DNA of 64,000 nt from CAWCDJ01 sp963796675. GTDB taxonomy: Bacteria; Acidobacteriota; Terriglobia; Bryobacterales; Bryobacteraceae. The position numbers and the translations under genes were made by a program. The notes beneath the pieces are model-generated. The model saw only the letters and a list, made by a program, of their open reading frames with translations. It was not told the DNA's origin and ran no database searches. Position 1 is the first letter of the stretch; each line of letters begins with the position of its first letter. This document shows, one piece after another, positions 1 to 11,091 of the stretch. Location: positions 186,001 to 250,000 of the forward strand of contig CAWCMS010000011.1 of assembly GCA_963796675.1 (NCBI GenBank), read 5' to 3'.

Positions 1-51
1 GCTTCCCTGCGGGCGCGGCTCGGATTCGGCCATTAGCTCTATAATAGCGGG

Positions 52-1449
52 ATGCGACGCACCGCCCTGCTGCTCGGCCTGCTCTTGCTTGGCCTCGCCT
101 TCACGCTGATTTCCCGCGAACCGCGATGCGCGACTGAGGCGAGCCACCGCGTTCGGCTCCCCGCGCCGGCTGGATCCAGGTCCACCTGGAAGGCACGCCG
201 CGCGAGATCGGCTTCCAACACGGCTACCTGCTCTCGGCCGAAATCCAGGACAACTTCAAGGCGATCTCCGCCGAGATGGCCCACGACGAGAAGAAGGACT
301 GGAAGTTCTTCCGCAAGGCGGCGCAGGAAGTCCTCTGGCCGCACGTGGACGCGGAGTACCGCGAAGAGCTGAACGGCATCGTGGAAGGGCTCAAGGCGCG
401 CAAGTCGAAGCTCGACCTCTGGGACATCGTGGCGCTGAACGCGTGGCTCGAGCTGCCCTATTACGACAAGATCTACAACCAGCAGCATCCGGGCAGCGAA
501 GCCGGCACGGGCCCCGGCGACCATTGCAGCGCCTTCGTCGCCACCGGCAGCTACACGAAGGACGGCCGCGTGGTGATCGGCCACAACAACTGGACCAGCT
601 ACTCTTCCGGGCGAGCGCTGGAACATCGTCTTCGACATCGTGCCCGCGAAGGGCCACCGCATCCTGATGGACGGCGCCGCCGGCCTGATCCACAGCGGCG
701 ACGATTTCGGCATGAACTCGGCCGGCATCGTGATCACCGAGACCACCATCACCGGCTTCACCGGCTTCGACCCCAACGGCATGCCGGAATTCGTGCGCGC
801 CCGCAAGGCCATGCAGTATGCCGAATCGATCGACGATTTCGCGCGCATCATGAAAGAAGGCAACAACGGCGGCTACGCCAACAACTGGCTGGTGGCCGAC
901 CGCAAGACCAACGAGATCGCGAGCCTGGAACTGGGCCTGAAGAACGTCACCCTGAAGCGCACCAAGGACGGCTACTTCGTCGGCTCCAATTTCCCGGCCG
1001 ACCCCAAGCTGACCAAGGAGGAGACCGACTTCGACCTCAACGATAAGAGCCGCAGCGAGAACGCCCGGCACATCCGCTGGATCGAGCTGATGGAGGAGAA
1101 CAAGGGCAAGATCGACGTGGCGCTGGGGCAGAAGTTCCTCTCCGACCACTTCGACACCTTCACGGGCCGCGAGGACCCGGGCGAGCGCACGCTCTGCGGG
1201 CATGTCGAAATTTCGCCGCGCGGCATGGGCACCTGGCAGCCGCCCTACGCCCCGGCGGGCGCCGTGCAGAACAAGGTGACGGACACGGCCGGCGTACAGA
1301 AGCTGTCGTTGACGGCGGCGCTGGGCCACGCCTGCGGAACGAACTTCAAAGCCGCCGAGCACCTGGCCAAGCATCCGGAATTCGCCTGGATGAAGGACAT
1401 CCTGGGCGATATGCCGGCGCGCGGCTGGGCGCGATTCACCGCGAAATAA
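52..1449 (+). pseudogene. C45-type autoproteolytic acyltransferase/amidase, two frameshifts
   Basis: Secreted Ntn-hydrolase-like protein of the C45 / phospholipase-B-like type, read as about 465 residues over three frames. The first frame (from 52) gives a signal peptide (MRRTALLLGLLLLGLAF). The second (about 168-610) carries GWIQVHLEGTPREIGFQHG and the GDHCSAF motif whose Cys is the expected nucleophile. The third (about 612-1449) continues with GERWNIVFDIVPAKGHR and runs to the stop. The second switch falls in a GGG run near 610, so one extra G explains it; the first needs one missing base near 165. The two shifts compensate, which suggests sequence error more than decay. Substrate unknown; acyl amides or peptides are typical for the family. 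Confidence 0.7.
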
Positions 1450-1932
1450 CTACTCCTTTGCCGCCGGCGGTAGCCGGCACAAGGCTGAGTGCGATCTTGC
1501 GCACGGTCTCGTGGGGAGACCGCCGGCAGGAACACGATGTGGCAACTGCAGGTGCCGCTCTTGGCCGGAACGCTGATGCTGAAGGCATTGGAATCATCGG
1601 CGTTGCGGGAAGTCCGGTCCTGGTAGAACGTTCGCTTCTGCGTGTTTTCGAACATCTTCTCTTTGGTGATGCGAAGCATCCGCTGGATGGCTTCCGGCAT
1701 GGGCTGGAACGCCTGCCCCGGCTGGCTGGTCACGACGGCGATGGCGGTGGTGGCGTCCTTGAAAACGATGGCCCCGGAGGTGTCCGAGAGCGGGATCCAA
1801 TCGGGCGGCGCCGTGATGCGGCAGAGGCCCTTGGAGTCGTCCACCGGTTTCCCGGCGTCCTGCTGCGCCCGGAGCGGCGGCGACGGCCGAAAGGAATAAG
1901 AGAACGAGAGTGGGAACTATGCATTCTCTCAT
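1450..1932 (-). pseudogene. small secreted protein of unknown function, frameshifted
   Basis: Convergent with the C45 gene and abutting it. The start at 1932 gives a signal peptide (MRECIVPTLVLLFLSAVAAA). After a frame change near 1870 the chain continues as GLCRITAPPDWIPLSDTSGA and an alpha/beta segment with KDATTAIAVVTSQPG. A second change near 1520 leads to HETVRKIALSLVPA and a stop at 1450-1452. About 160 residues in all. The PPDWxPL opening is seen in exported proteins of unknown role; I do not recognise a catalytic motif. Frame changes could be sequence errors. Confidence 0.5.
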
Positions 1933-2820
1933 GGCTCGAAGTGTAGCTCCGAGAGGGCCGCGGCACAATGGGGGAGGGGAAGGTGGAGGGGACAAACGGT
2001 GACAGCCGAAAAGGAGTTACCGGCGAACGATACCGTGGTTCAGACGCTTTTGGCCAAGAAGTCAGGCGATTCCAACGCCTAAAGACAGCGACAATAGCCC
2101 AAAACATCCGCACGAGTCGCAAGACAGGGTAGTCGGCCTATCTGATTCTGTTCAAGGCGGGGCGGAAGGGCAGTTCATCAGCTGCGCATACGTCTCGAAG
2201 TGAATCAGGATCGGGTTGTGCCAGGAATCCGCGACAGAACAGGCGACTGTGAGTCGCCGGGCGAGAATCCAGCCGCAGCTGAGTTCCTGGAGGATATGTG
2301 AGTATATGCTCGCATTTGGCGCTTGGGATTCGAAATTCATTCCACTGCGGGATGCTTGCAACTGCCCCACCCCGACGCCTGTGGTCGCCTTTCGCGGGCG
2401 ACTGGAACAGGCCTCGACGTAAGAATCGATGGCCGCGGCCCGCGCGTCCACCTTCCTTCGATAACCAGTTGCGCATTGACTCACCGCGAAGAGACGGTTG
2501 CCTCCATTGTGCTTCATCGGAACGTCCAAACGTGGGCGCCGACAATCAAAAACACAGGATGATCGACGTCCGGTACACCGGAGTACTTGCGGATCTAGGC
2601 AACCCCGGTTTCACTGGGAAAGAGGCCGGAATGGCGCCACCACCTGTATCTTTCTTGAGCCGGATTACCTGAGAATTCAGTGTTCGGAGGAGGAGCCGGG
2701 AGAAACGAGCTACTGATGATCACCCGGCAGGCGCTCTCGTCCCTTTCCCGTTCCCGGCATGTTGTACCGCATCCATGACGTCCTGGACAGAGAGCGTTGC
2801 AAAGGCCACAGACGCTTGCG
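1933..2820. other. gene-poor stretch
   Basis: About 890 bases. Short open frames exist on both strands but none has a recognisable domain, convincing start or codon pattern like its neighbours. No RNA gene or repeat was seen. It may hold the promoters of the flanking genes or debris of a lost gene. Confidence 0.4.
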
Positions 2821-3549
2821 TTAGCTCATGATCATCCGCCGCCACGCTCCCGGCGGCAATCCGGTGAACCGCCGGAAAGCGCTGGTAAACTGGCTCTGTC
2901 CGCCAAAGCCCACGGCAGGCTGCAATTTCCGCGACGCTGAGTTTGTTCTGCATCAACAACTTTTGCGACCGTTCGATCCGCCGTCGGATCACGTACTGGT
3001 GAAGCGTGTGCCCGGTTGAGATCTTGAACATCCGGCAGAGATGAAAAGAGCTGAGGTAGACGACCGATGCAAGTTTTTCCAGGGAGAGTTCGTTGGACAG
3101 ATGGACCTGGACAATTCCGTGATCCGCTCGAGACGCAAGTGGTCCAGGCCGCCACACTTCATCGGGGATTTCGGTGGATCGGCGGAAGGCCGTCCCGCTA
3201 CATAAGCCGAGAGAGCTTTCCCGGGGCTCTCCACCAGAAAGGGCTGGACTTGGCACTGTTGCGCTTCGCCAATCCACAGTCCCTGAAGGAGTTGCTCGGG
3301 GCGAATCGATACGTATCCGGGCCCGGAATATGCGGCATTTTCGATTCCGTCTTGTCTCCTCAGCCGAAAATGTGTCGGATTTCTGTCCACCAGGAACCAG
3401 TGCCCGCGAAACTCCAGATCGCCCGATTCCCCAGGGAGTACTGTTTGCCGAGCCAAACGAAAACCACGCGTGAAGACGCTGCGTTTACCGACGCAAGGTA
3501 ACCGCTCCGCACCCACATTTGAGGGAGCCCCATCTCCATATCTCATCAC
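2821..3549 (-). pseudogene. AraC-family transcriptional regulator, frameshifted
   Basis: The C-terminal half is a clear AraC/XylS DNA-binding domain: LEKLASVVYLSSFHLCRMFK is helix-turn-helix 1, RRRIERSQKLL the linker, and after a one-base change near 2940 GFGGQSQFTSAFRRFTG is helix-turn-helix 2, ending RRMIMS at 2821. The N-terminal half (2989-3549 frame) is an effector domain without family signature, joined to the DNA-binding part by another frame change near 3150. Either a decayed regulator or two indel errors. Genes it controls are not evident; the beta-helix and GH92 genes lie downstream on the other strand. Confidence 0.65.
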
Positions 3550-3707
3550 GTCACTCCGGTCGGGTCCTACAGCGTATAGTTAACCCTTCAGGGCGAACAT
3601 TTCACGTGCAGACTTGAGCACGCGCTGATCTCCGAGGCATTTTGTATCGCGGCTAACATTGTGAGGCCAGTTGCTCAGACCGTAAGCTGAAAGTTCGGAC
3701 CCAAACT

Positions 3708-5054
3708 ATGAATCCTCACGAAAAACGGCCGGCCTCGCGCCGGGAGTGGTTGTCGCTAGGAGGCGCCGCCACGGGCGCCGACGGCCCTGTTCGAACCGCA
3801 GGCAGCGCGCGCGGCAGGAGCCGGCGAAGCCGATTTCCCTGGAGAACGTCCGCAAACACGGCGCCGTGGGAGACGGCGCCACCGATGACACCGCCGCGTT
3901 TCAACGGGCGCTCGATGCCGCGTCGAAGGCGGGCGGCGGAACCGTCTACGCCCCCTCCGGCCGCTATCTCTGCCGGGGAACGCTCGCGATGCCGCAGGGC
4001 GTCACCCTGCGCGGATCATATAATTGCGTGCCTTCGCATACCGGGCTCCGCAACGGCCGTCCGCCGGCGCAACCCAAGCCGGGCGAGGACGGCACGGCGC
4101 TGTTCGTCACCGCGGGCAAGGGCCAGGAGGACGGCAAACCCTTCCTCACCCTGGACACCAACAGCACCGTCGCCGGGCTGACCATCTACTACCCGGAGCA
4201 GGTTACCGACGACGTTCCCGCCGCCTATCCGTGGACCTTCGCGATGCGCGGCAAGAATCCGGCGGTCCTCGATGTCGAACTACTCAATCCCTATCAGGGC
4301 ATCGACGCCAGCCCGCAATGAGCGGCACAACATCCGGAACGTGACAGGCCAGCCGCTGCGCCGCGGCATCCTGGTGGACGCGATCTACGACATCGGCCGC
4401 ATCGAGAATGTGCACTTCAACCCGTGGTGGAGCGGCCGCAGCAAGGTCTACCAGTGGCAGACGGAAAATGGCGAGGCCTTCATCTTCGGCCGCGCCGATT
4501 GGGAGTACGTGCTGAACACCTTCGCTTTCGGCTATCGCGTGGGCTACAAGTTCATCCACACCGCGACCGGCGATTGCAACGGCAACTTCCTCGGCATCGG
4601 CGCCGACGATTGCAACCGAGCCGTGCTGGTGGAACAGAGCGCTCCCTACGGCCTGTTGATCGCCAACGCGGAATTCACCTCGTTCCACGGCGACGATCCG
4701 ACCATGGTGGAGGTCGGGCCGGCGAAAACAAAGGCGTCGTGCGCTTCAGCAATAGCGCCTTCTGGGGGCCGTGCAATCAGATCGCGAAGATCGCCGGCCG
4801 CGGGCACGGTCGGCTTCAGCGACTGCACCTTCGTGCAATGGAGCAAAGAGGGCGACCGTGCCGCCATCCAGGCATCCTCCGGCAACGTACTGGTCCGCGG
4901 CTGCGAGTTTCGCCAGAAGAAGCGGCACATTGCGCTGGGAGCAGGCGTGACCAGCGCCATCGTCACTGGAAATCTCTTTACAGGGCCCGCGCAGATCGAA
5001 AACGCATCGAAAGGCGATGTCCAGATCGGACTGAACGCGGCCGCGCCAAGTTAG
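3708..5054 (+). pseudogene. secreted pectate-lyase-like beta-helix protein, frameshifted
   Basis: Right-handed parallel beta-helix protein, about 445 residues over several frames. It starts with a twin-arginine-like leader (SRREWLSLGGAAT). The mature part opens with ISLENVRKHGAVGDGATDDT, the canonical first coil of pectate-lyase superfamily 3 / GH28-like proteins, followed by GGGTVYAPSGRYLCRGTL. After a change near 4320 it continues as RNVTGQPLRRGILVDAIYDI, GNFLGIGADDCNRA and VLVRGCEFRQKKRHIALGAG. Two further compensating changes surround 4725-4800. Likely binds or cleaves a polysaccharide, in line with the mannosidases beside it. The GH28 catalytic Asp set was not found, so activity is unproven. 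Confidence 0.65.
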
Positions 5055-5087
5055 ACTTGTAGTGCCATTTCATAGAAAGAGAACTTC

Positions 5088-7351
5088 ATGTCCATTTTGC
5101 ATCGGGCGTTCCTCATCTGCGCCGCGGCGGGACTGGCCTGGACGGCTCAGCCACCGCGCACGAAAGACCCCGTCGAATATGTCAATCCGAATATCGGCAC
5201 CATCGGCCATTTGCTTACGGCCACGGTTCCTTATGTGCAGTATCCACACGGAATGGCCCGAATCGCGCCGGTCACCACGCCCGGCTTCGGGGACCGGTAT
5301 CTCGCGGACCGGATTTTCGGATTTCCCGCCGCCTCCGCGGTCCTGACGGCCTACACCGGAGAGTTTTCGTTCGACGCCGCGAAAATGGCCTCGCATTACG
5401 ACCACGATTTCGAGACCTCCACACCGTATTGGTACAAGGTCCGGCTGGACGATTTCGATGTGACAGCCGAGGCGACTGCCACGCCGCTGGCCGCCTACTA
5501 CCGGTTCACCTTCCCGGCAGCGGCACACGGACACCTGGCGCTCAACCTGCTGTCGGGCGAACTCGAGGTGGTGGGGCCGAACGCCGTCCTGGGTAGCGGA
5601 TCCTCCGGACGGAACGAAGGGGCGCGCGGCGTCCGCTTCTATTTCTACGCCGAATTCTCGAAGCCGGTGGCGGGCTATCGCACCTGGAGAGGCAGCAACC
5701 TCGGAGAGGAGGCCAAACAATCCGGCGAACACGTCGGGTTCGGCACAGATTTTCCGTCGACTGCGGGACAGCAGGTCGAGGTTCGCGTAGGTATCTCGTA
5801 TATCAGCGCGGACCAGGCGAGGAAGAACCTCGTTTCCGGGATTCCGGCCTGGGGATTCGAGGCGGTGAAGACGAAGGCGCGGGCCGCATGGAACCAGGCG
5901 CTGGGCACGATCGCCATCCAGGGCGGCACCGAGCGGCAACGGACCATCTTCTATACGGCGCTCTATCGCACGCTGTGCCGCATGACCGATATCACCGAAG
6001 GCGGCCTTTACTATAGCGGCTACGACCATCAGGTGCACTCGGCCGACGGGCACGATTTCTATGTGGACGACGGACTGTGGGACACCTACCGCAGCGCGCA
6101 TCCGCTTTCGCTGCTGATCGAACCTTCGCGGCAGATCGATATGGTGCGGTCGTACATCCGGATGTTCCAGCAGAGCGGCTGGCTGCCATCGTTCCCCTCC
6201 GTCGGCGGCGAGCAGGGGGTGATGATCGGCCACCATTCCACCGCGCTGATCGCTGACCTGTACACCAAGGGCTATCGCAATTTCGACGTCGAGGCGGCAT
6301 ACGCCGGCATGAAGAAGAATGCCATGGAATCGACCATGCTGCCGTGGCGCCGCGGCCCGGCAACCGCGCTGGACCAGATCTACTTCGACAAGGGATTCTT
6401 TCCCGCGCTGGCCAGGGGCGAAGCCGAGACGGTAGCGGAAGTCCATCCTTCCGAGCACCGGCAGTCGGTTTCCGTAACGCTGGAAAACTGCTACGACGAT
6501 TGGTGTCTCGCGCAGGTAGCGAAAGGACTCGGCAAAGAGGACGACTACGTCTACTTCATGAAGCGCGCGCACAATTACGCCAAGGTGTTCGACGCGCGCA
6601 CGGGCTTCATGGCGCCGCGCAGCGCCGATGGCGAATGGGTGGAAGGCTTCGATCCGAAACTCGGCGGCGGGCAGGGCGGACGCGCCTGGTTCGCCGAGTG
6701 CGACGCCTGGGTCTACACCTGGCACGTGCAGCACGATCCGGCCGGACTGATGGCGCTGATGGGCGGACGCGAGAAATTCGCCGCCAAGCTCGATCAGCTT
6801 TTCGAAGAAAGCCCCGGCACCTCTAAGTTCGCCTTCCTCGGACAGTTTCCCGATATGACCGGATTGATCGGCCTCTATCCGCAGGGGAACGAGCCGGCCT
6901 TCCACATTCCTTACCTGTTCGACTATTGCGGGCAGCCCTGGAAGACGCAGCGCCGCGTCCGCCAGATCATGGACGTGTGGTACGGCGACGGGCCGCTCGG
7001 CATCTGCGGAGATGAAGATGGCGGTGCGATGTCTTCGTGGTACGTATTCAGCGCGATGGGCTTCTATCCGGTTTGCCCTGGCCAGCCGGCGTACGAGATC
7101 GGCAGCCCGCTGTTCGAAGAGTCGCGCATCCGGCTGGAGGGCGGCAAGACCTTCACCGTCCGGGCGGAAAGCGTCTCCGCGCAGAACAAATACATTCAAT
7201 CCGCCAGGCTCAATGGCAAGCCCTTGAACCGGGCATGGTTCCGGCAGGAAGACATCGCAGCGGGAGGCACGCTGGTCCTGGTGATGGGGCCGCGTCCGAA
7301 TTGTCATGGGGAAGCGCGCCCGCGGACGCGCCGCCCTCGATGACGCAGTAA
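5088..7351 (+). CDS. GH92 alpha-mannosidase
   Basis: Exo-acting alpha-mannosidase (usually alpha-1,2) of family GH92, about 754 residues, with signal peptide MSILHRAFLICAAAGLAWTA. The N-terminal beta-sandwich opens with VEYVNPNIGTIGHLLTA, the family signature. The (alpha/alpha)6 domain shows DDGLWDTYRS, then GNEPAFHIPYLF near residue 600 (its Glu aligns with the family's catalytic acid) and GDEDGGAMSSWYVFSAMGFYP near 640 (acidic pair of the catalytic base and calcium region). The C-terminus needs one frame change near 7300 to give NLSWGSAPADAPPSMTQ, which matches the tail of the paralogue at 8805; without it the frame ends at 7343. Calcium dependence is known for the family. Confidence 0.9.
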
Positions 7352-7363
7352 TCCGCCGGCAAC

Positions 7364-8680
7364 TCAGGGGGTCACTACGGTGCCGTCGATCTTACGGTCG
7401 GTACCGTAGGCGCCTCCGTTGCGCGGTTCGGTGATCGGAAACTTCGCCGCCATCTCCTCATTGATGTCGATGCCGAGACCGGGGCGGCCACTGCCGTACA
7501 TGTAGCCTTTGCGGATCTCGGCAATGCCGGGAAACATCTCGTGCACGCGCGGCGGGAAGTGGTTCTCTTCCTGGATACCGAACGCCGTGCTCGAAATGTC
7601 CACGTGGTAGGCGGCCAATTGATTGACCGGGTCGTTTTCCCCGCCTTCCTGGAACGCGGTCTTCACGCCGAACACTTCGCACAGTGTCGCGATCTTCTTG
7701 GCCTGCGTGATGCCGCCGATCGCGGTCACGCGAGTGCGGATGAAATCGACCAGGCGCTCGGCAATAAGAGGATAGTATTCCGCGGGATTGCTGAAGACTT
7801 CGCCCACGGCCTGCGGGGTGGCGCACGCTTTGCGCACTTCGCGGTACCACGCCAGCCGTTCGGGCGAGAGCAGGTCTTCCACGAAATACATGTGGATCGG
7901 CTCCATCTTCTTCGAAAACAGAATGGCGTTCGACGCGCTGAGGTGCGAGTGCACGTCGTGAATCAGCTTGGGCTCGAATCCAATCTTGGAGCGGACATAT
8001 TCGAAAACCGGCGGGATCGTCTCGACATACAGGTCTTCATCGAAGGCGCGCCCCTGGTAGCCGCCCTCGGCGCGGTTGCCCTGGTTGGGCGGGATGAATC
8101 CGCCGCCGCCGTAGCCTTCGCCGTATTGCAGGCGGATGTGGCGGAAGCCGGATTCCATGGAGCGGCTGACCGCTTCGACGGCCGAGTCCTTGCTGCGCCC
8201 GGAAACGTGGTCGTAGCAGGCAACGGCATCGTGGGCGCGGCCCCCGAGGATTTCGTAGATGGGCATGCCGGCGCGTTTGCCCTTGATGTCCCACAATGCC
8301 TCGTCCATGGCGGCGAGCGCCTTGTTATTGATCGGGCCGCCGCGCCAATAGGTGCGGAAGTTCGCGCTCTGCCAGAGATCCTCGATGCGGTCCGGATCCT
8401 TGCCGATGAGCCACGGTTTGAGGTTCTTTTCGAGCGCGGAGATCACCGCCGCCGTCTGGTAATTGTCGTTGGCCGACCCGATGCCGTAAAGGCCCGGCTC
8501 GCTGGTGAGGATCTTCAGGAACACCCAACGGTAGTTGCCTCCGGCGCTGGTCGTGATTACCTTGACATCTTTGATCGTCAGCGGCGGCAGTCCCTTCTGG
8601 CGGTCGCTAACGTCTTGAGCAGCCGCGGCGGAGAGTGCGGGCGCGGCGAGAATCGATTGAAAGAAGGCTCTGCGTTCCAT
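7364..8680 (-). CDS. secreted enolase-superfamily dehydratase (mannonate dehydratase/RspA-like)
   Basis: 438-residue enolase-superfamily protein. The start at 8680 gives MERRAFFQSILAAPALSAAAA, a twin-arginine-like export signal; in-frame codons further upstream look non-coding. The capping domain is followed by a barrel with IHDVHSHLS (first metal ligand and the His of the ManD group), VEDLLSPERLAWY and VGEVFSNPAEYY (further metal-binding acids), and HFPPRVHEMFPG near the C-terminus. Closest to the D-mannonate/D-gluconate dehydratase and RspA subgroup, which remove water from sugar acids. It lies between two GH92 genes on the other strand, so it may handle acids derived from the same glycans. 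Export of such an enzyme is unusual. Exact substrate unknown. Confidence 0.85.
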   Translation of the reverse strand: MERRAFFQSILAAPALSAAAAQDVSDRQKGLPPLTIKDVKVITTSAGGNYRWVFLKILTSEPGLYGIGSANDNYQTAAVISALEKNLKPWLIGKDPDRIEDLWQSANFRTYWRGGPINNKALAAMDEALWDIKGKRAGMPIYEILGGRAHDAVACYDHVSGRSKDSAVEAVSRSMESGFRHIRLQYGEGYGGGGFIPPNQGNRAEGGYQGRAFDEDLYVETIPPVFEYVRSKIGFEPKLIHDVHSHLSASNAILFSKKMEPIHMYFVEDLLSPERLAWYREVRKACATPQAVGEVFSNPAEYYPLIAERLVDFIRTRVTAIGGITQAKKIATLCEVFGVKTAFQEGGENDPVNQLAAYHVDISSTAFGIQEENHFPPRVHEMFPGIAEIRKGYMYGSGRPGLGIDINEEMAAKFPITEPRNGGAYGTDRKIDGTVVTP

Positions 8681-8804
8681 CGGCTGCGAGTATAACGAAG
8701 CGTCACCTGCATTCGCAGCAGGGGGCTCACCTTGTTCGCACTCGTGCAGGCAGTTAGACTGTGCTTTACCAGGGCGCCGTCTTCCGCGTCCCTCAAAAAT
8801 CGCA

Positions 8805-11091
8805 ATGCGACTCACAAGAATTTGGATTGCCCTTCTCGGGCCGGCGATCGTCTTTGCGGCCGGCTCTGCGACGCAGGATCCGACGCGGTCCGTCAACATT
8901 TTCATCGGCACCGGTGGCCATGGCCACACCTATCCGGGCGCCACCGTTCCGTTCGGTATGGTGCAGCTCAGCCCCGATACCTTCAACGACGGCTGGGACT
9001 GGTGCTCCGGCTACCACTACTCGGACAGCTCGATCATGGGCTTCAGCCATACTCACCTGAGCGGCACCGGCGTCGGCGACATGCTGGACGTGCTGGTGAT
9101 GCCGGGAACGGGTCCGGACAAGCTGGAGCCAGGCACGCGGGAAGATCCGGGCAGCGGCTACCGGTCGCGATTTTCGCATTCCCAGGAAACGGCCGAACCC
9201 GGATACTACTCCGTGATCCTGAGCGACTACGGAATCAAGGCCGAGCTCAGCGCCACCGAACGAGCCGGCATTCACCGCTACACCTTTCCCAAGAGCGACT
9301 CCGCCCATTTCATGGTGGACTTCGCCCACATGTACGGAGCCGGAAACCACGTGATGTCCTCGGAGATCCGGATCCTGGACGACCGTACGATCGTCGGAGG
9401 CCGCCGGGTGAACGCTTGGGCGCGCGGGCGTCAGATCTTCTTCGTCATGAAGTTTTCGAAGCCGTTCCTGACGCCGGAGATCGTCTCGAACGGAGCGGCA
9501 CTCGCGGCAGGTGTCCGGCAGGCCGAGGGCACATCGCTCAAGGCGCTGGTCCACTACAACACCGCGGCCGGCGAAATCATCGAAGTGAAGGTCGGGATCT
9601 CCGGGGTGAGCATCGAGGGCGCGATGCGCAATCTCGAGCAGGAGATTCCGGCGTGGGATTTCGATGGAGTGCGGAAGGCGGCACACGCCTCGTGGTCGCG
9701 CGAGCTTTCCCGCGTGTCTGCGGAAATCTCGAATAAAGCGAACCGCACCATCTTTTACACGGCGCTGTACCACACCATGGTGGCGCCGACTCTGTTCGAC
9801 GACGTGGACGGCCAGTATCGCGGCATGGACGGCCAGATCCACCACATGGCCGCCGAGCGAGCACAACTACAGCACCTTCTCGCTGTGGGATACCTACCGC
9901 GCGTGGAGTCCGCTGAGCACCATCCTCATGCCGGATCGCGTTCCTTCGATGGTGAACTGCCTGATCCGGATGGCGGAGGAGAGCCCCCAGGGCGTGCCGG
10001 TGTGGCCGCTCCAGGGCGAAGAAACGCTCTGCATGACCGGATACCATTCGGCTTCGGTCATCGCCGAGGCGTACGTGAAAGGCTTCCAGGGGATCGATTG
10101 GAAGCGCGCCTACACAGTAATGCGAAAGCGGGCAATGGACGATGATTATCAGGGCCTCGGCTACTACCGGAAGCTCGGCTACATCCCCAGCGACCGCGAG
10201 GCGGAATCCGCCACCAAGACCCTGGAATACTCGTACGACGATTGGGCCGTGGCGCAAATTGCGCGCGCCGCGGGAAACATGGACGACTACAACACGCTGC
10301 GGGCGCGCTCGGCGAACTATCGCAACCTCTGGGATAAGAGCGTGGGCTTCATCCGCCCGCGGCTCGAGAGCGGCGCATGGGCGGAGCCGTTCGATCCAAC
10401 TGCGACCGGAACCTCGAAGAAGTGGCGGGACTTCACCGAATCGAACTCGTGGCAGGGAACCTTCGCTGCACAGCAGGATCCGCGCGGGTACGTAAGCCTG
10501 CTAGGCGGGACCGACGCGTTCATTCGCAAACTCGACGAACTGTTCACCGTTAAGACGGAGATCAAGGGCGAGGTCCCCGCGGATATGACGGGGCTGGTGG
10601 GCATGTACGCGCACGGCAACGAGCCGAGCCACCACATCGCCTACCTGTACGACTACGCAGGCGCCGCCTACAAGACTCAGGCGAGGGTCCGCGATTTGCT
10701 GGACACTCAGTATCACGACGATCCCGATGGCGTCGCGGGTAATGAAGACTGCGGCCAGATGTCGGCCTGGTACGTGATCAGCGCGCTTGGCTTCTACGCC
10801 GTGGACCCGGCGAGCGGAAATTATGTGCTCGGCAGCCCACTGGTGGACAAGGCGACCATCACACTCCCAGCGGGGCATAAGCTCGCGATCGAGGCGAAGG
10901 GAAATTCCGCGGATGCGAAGTACATCCAATCGGTACGCTGGAACGGCAAACCGCTGAACCGGGTGTGGTTCTCCCATGCCGAGATCGCTCGTGGAGGAAC
11001 CCTGGTGTTCCAGATGGGGACGAGCCCTAACCCGCAATTCGGCTCAGCTGCGGCCTCGTGGCCTCCGTCACTTAGCGACGCCCAAAAGTAG
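8805..11091 (+). CDS. GH92 alpha-mannosidase, one frameshift
   Basis: Second GH92 enzyme, about 760 residues with signal peptide MRLTRIWIALLGPAIVFAAG. RSVNIFIGTGGHGHTYPGAT and PFGMVQLSPDT form the N-terminal signature. The frame from 8805 ends out of phase at 10145; the true continuation starts near 9858 as EHNYSTFSLWDTYRAWSPLS and runs to 11091, so one extra base near 9855 splits it. Downstream are GNEPSHHIAYLYDYAG (catalytic acid) and GNEDCGQMSAWYVISALGFY (base region), as expected for an active GH92. It differs clearly from the first copy and probably has a different linkage preference. The 3' end overlaps the convergent glycosyltransferase by 24 bp. Confidence 0.88.

Noticed and set aside
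2138..2716. Several overlapping short open frames before the AraC gene
   Set aside because: No domain, no consistent start, and frames on both strands of similar length.
5070..7307. 745-codon open frame antisense to the first GH92 gene
   Set aside because: Its composition follows from the codon bias of the GH92 gene; there are no domains and no ribosome site.
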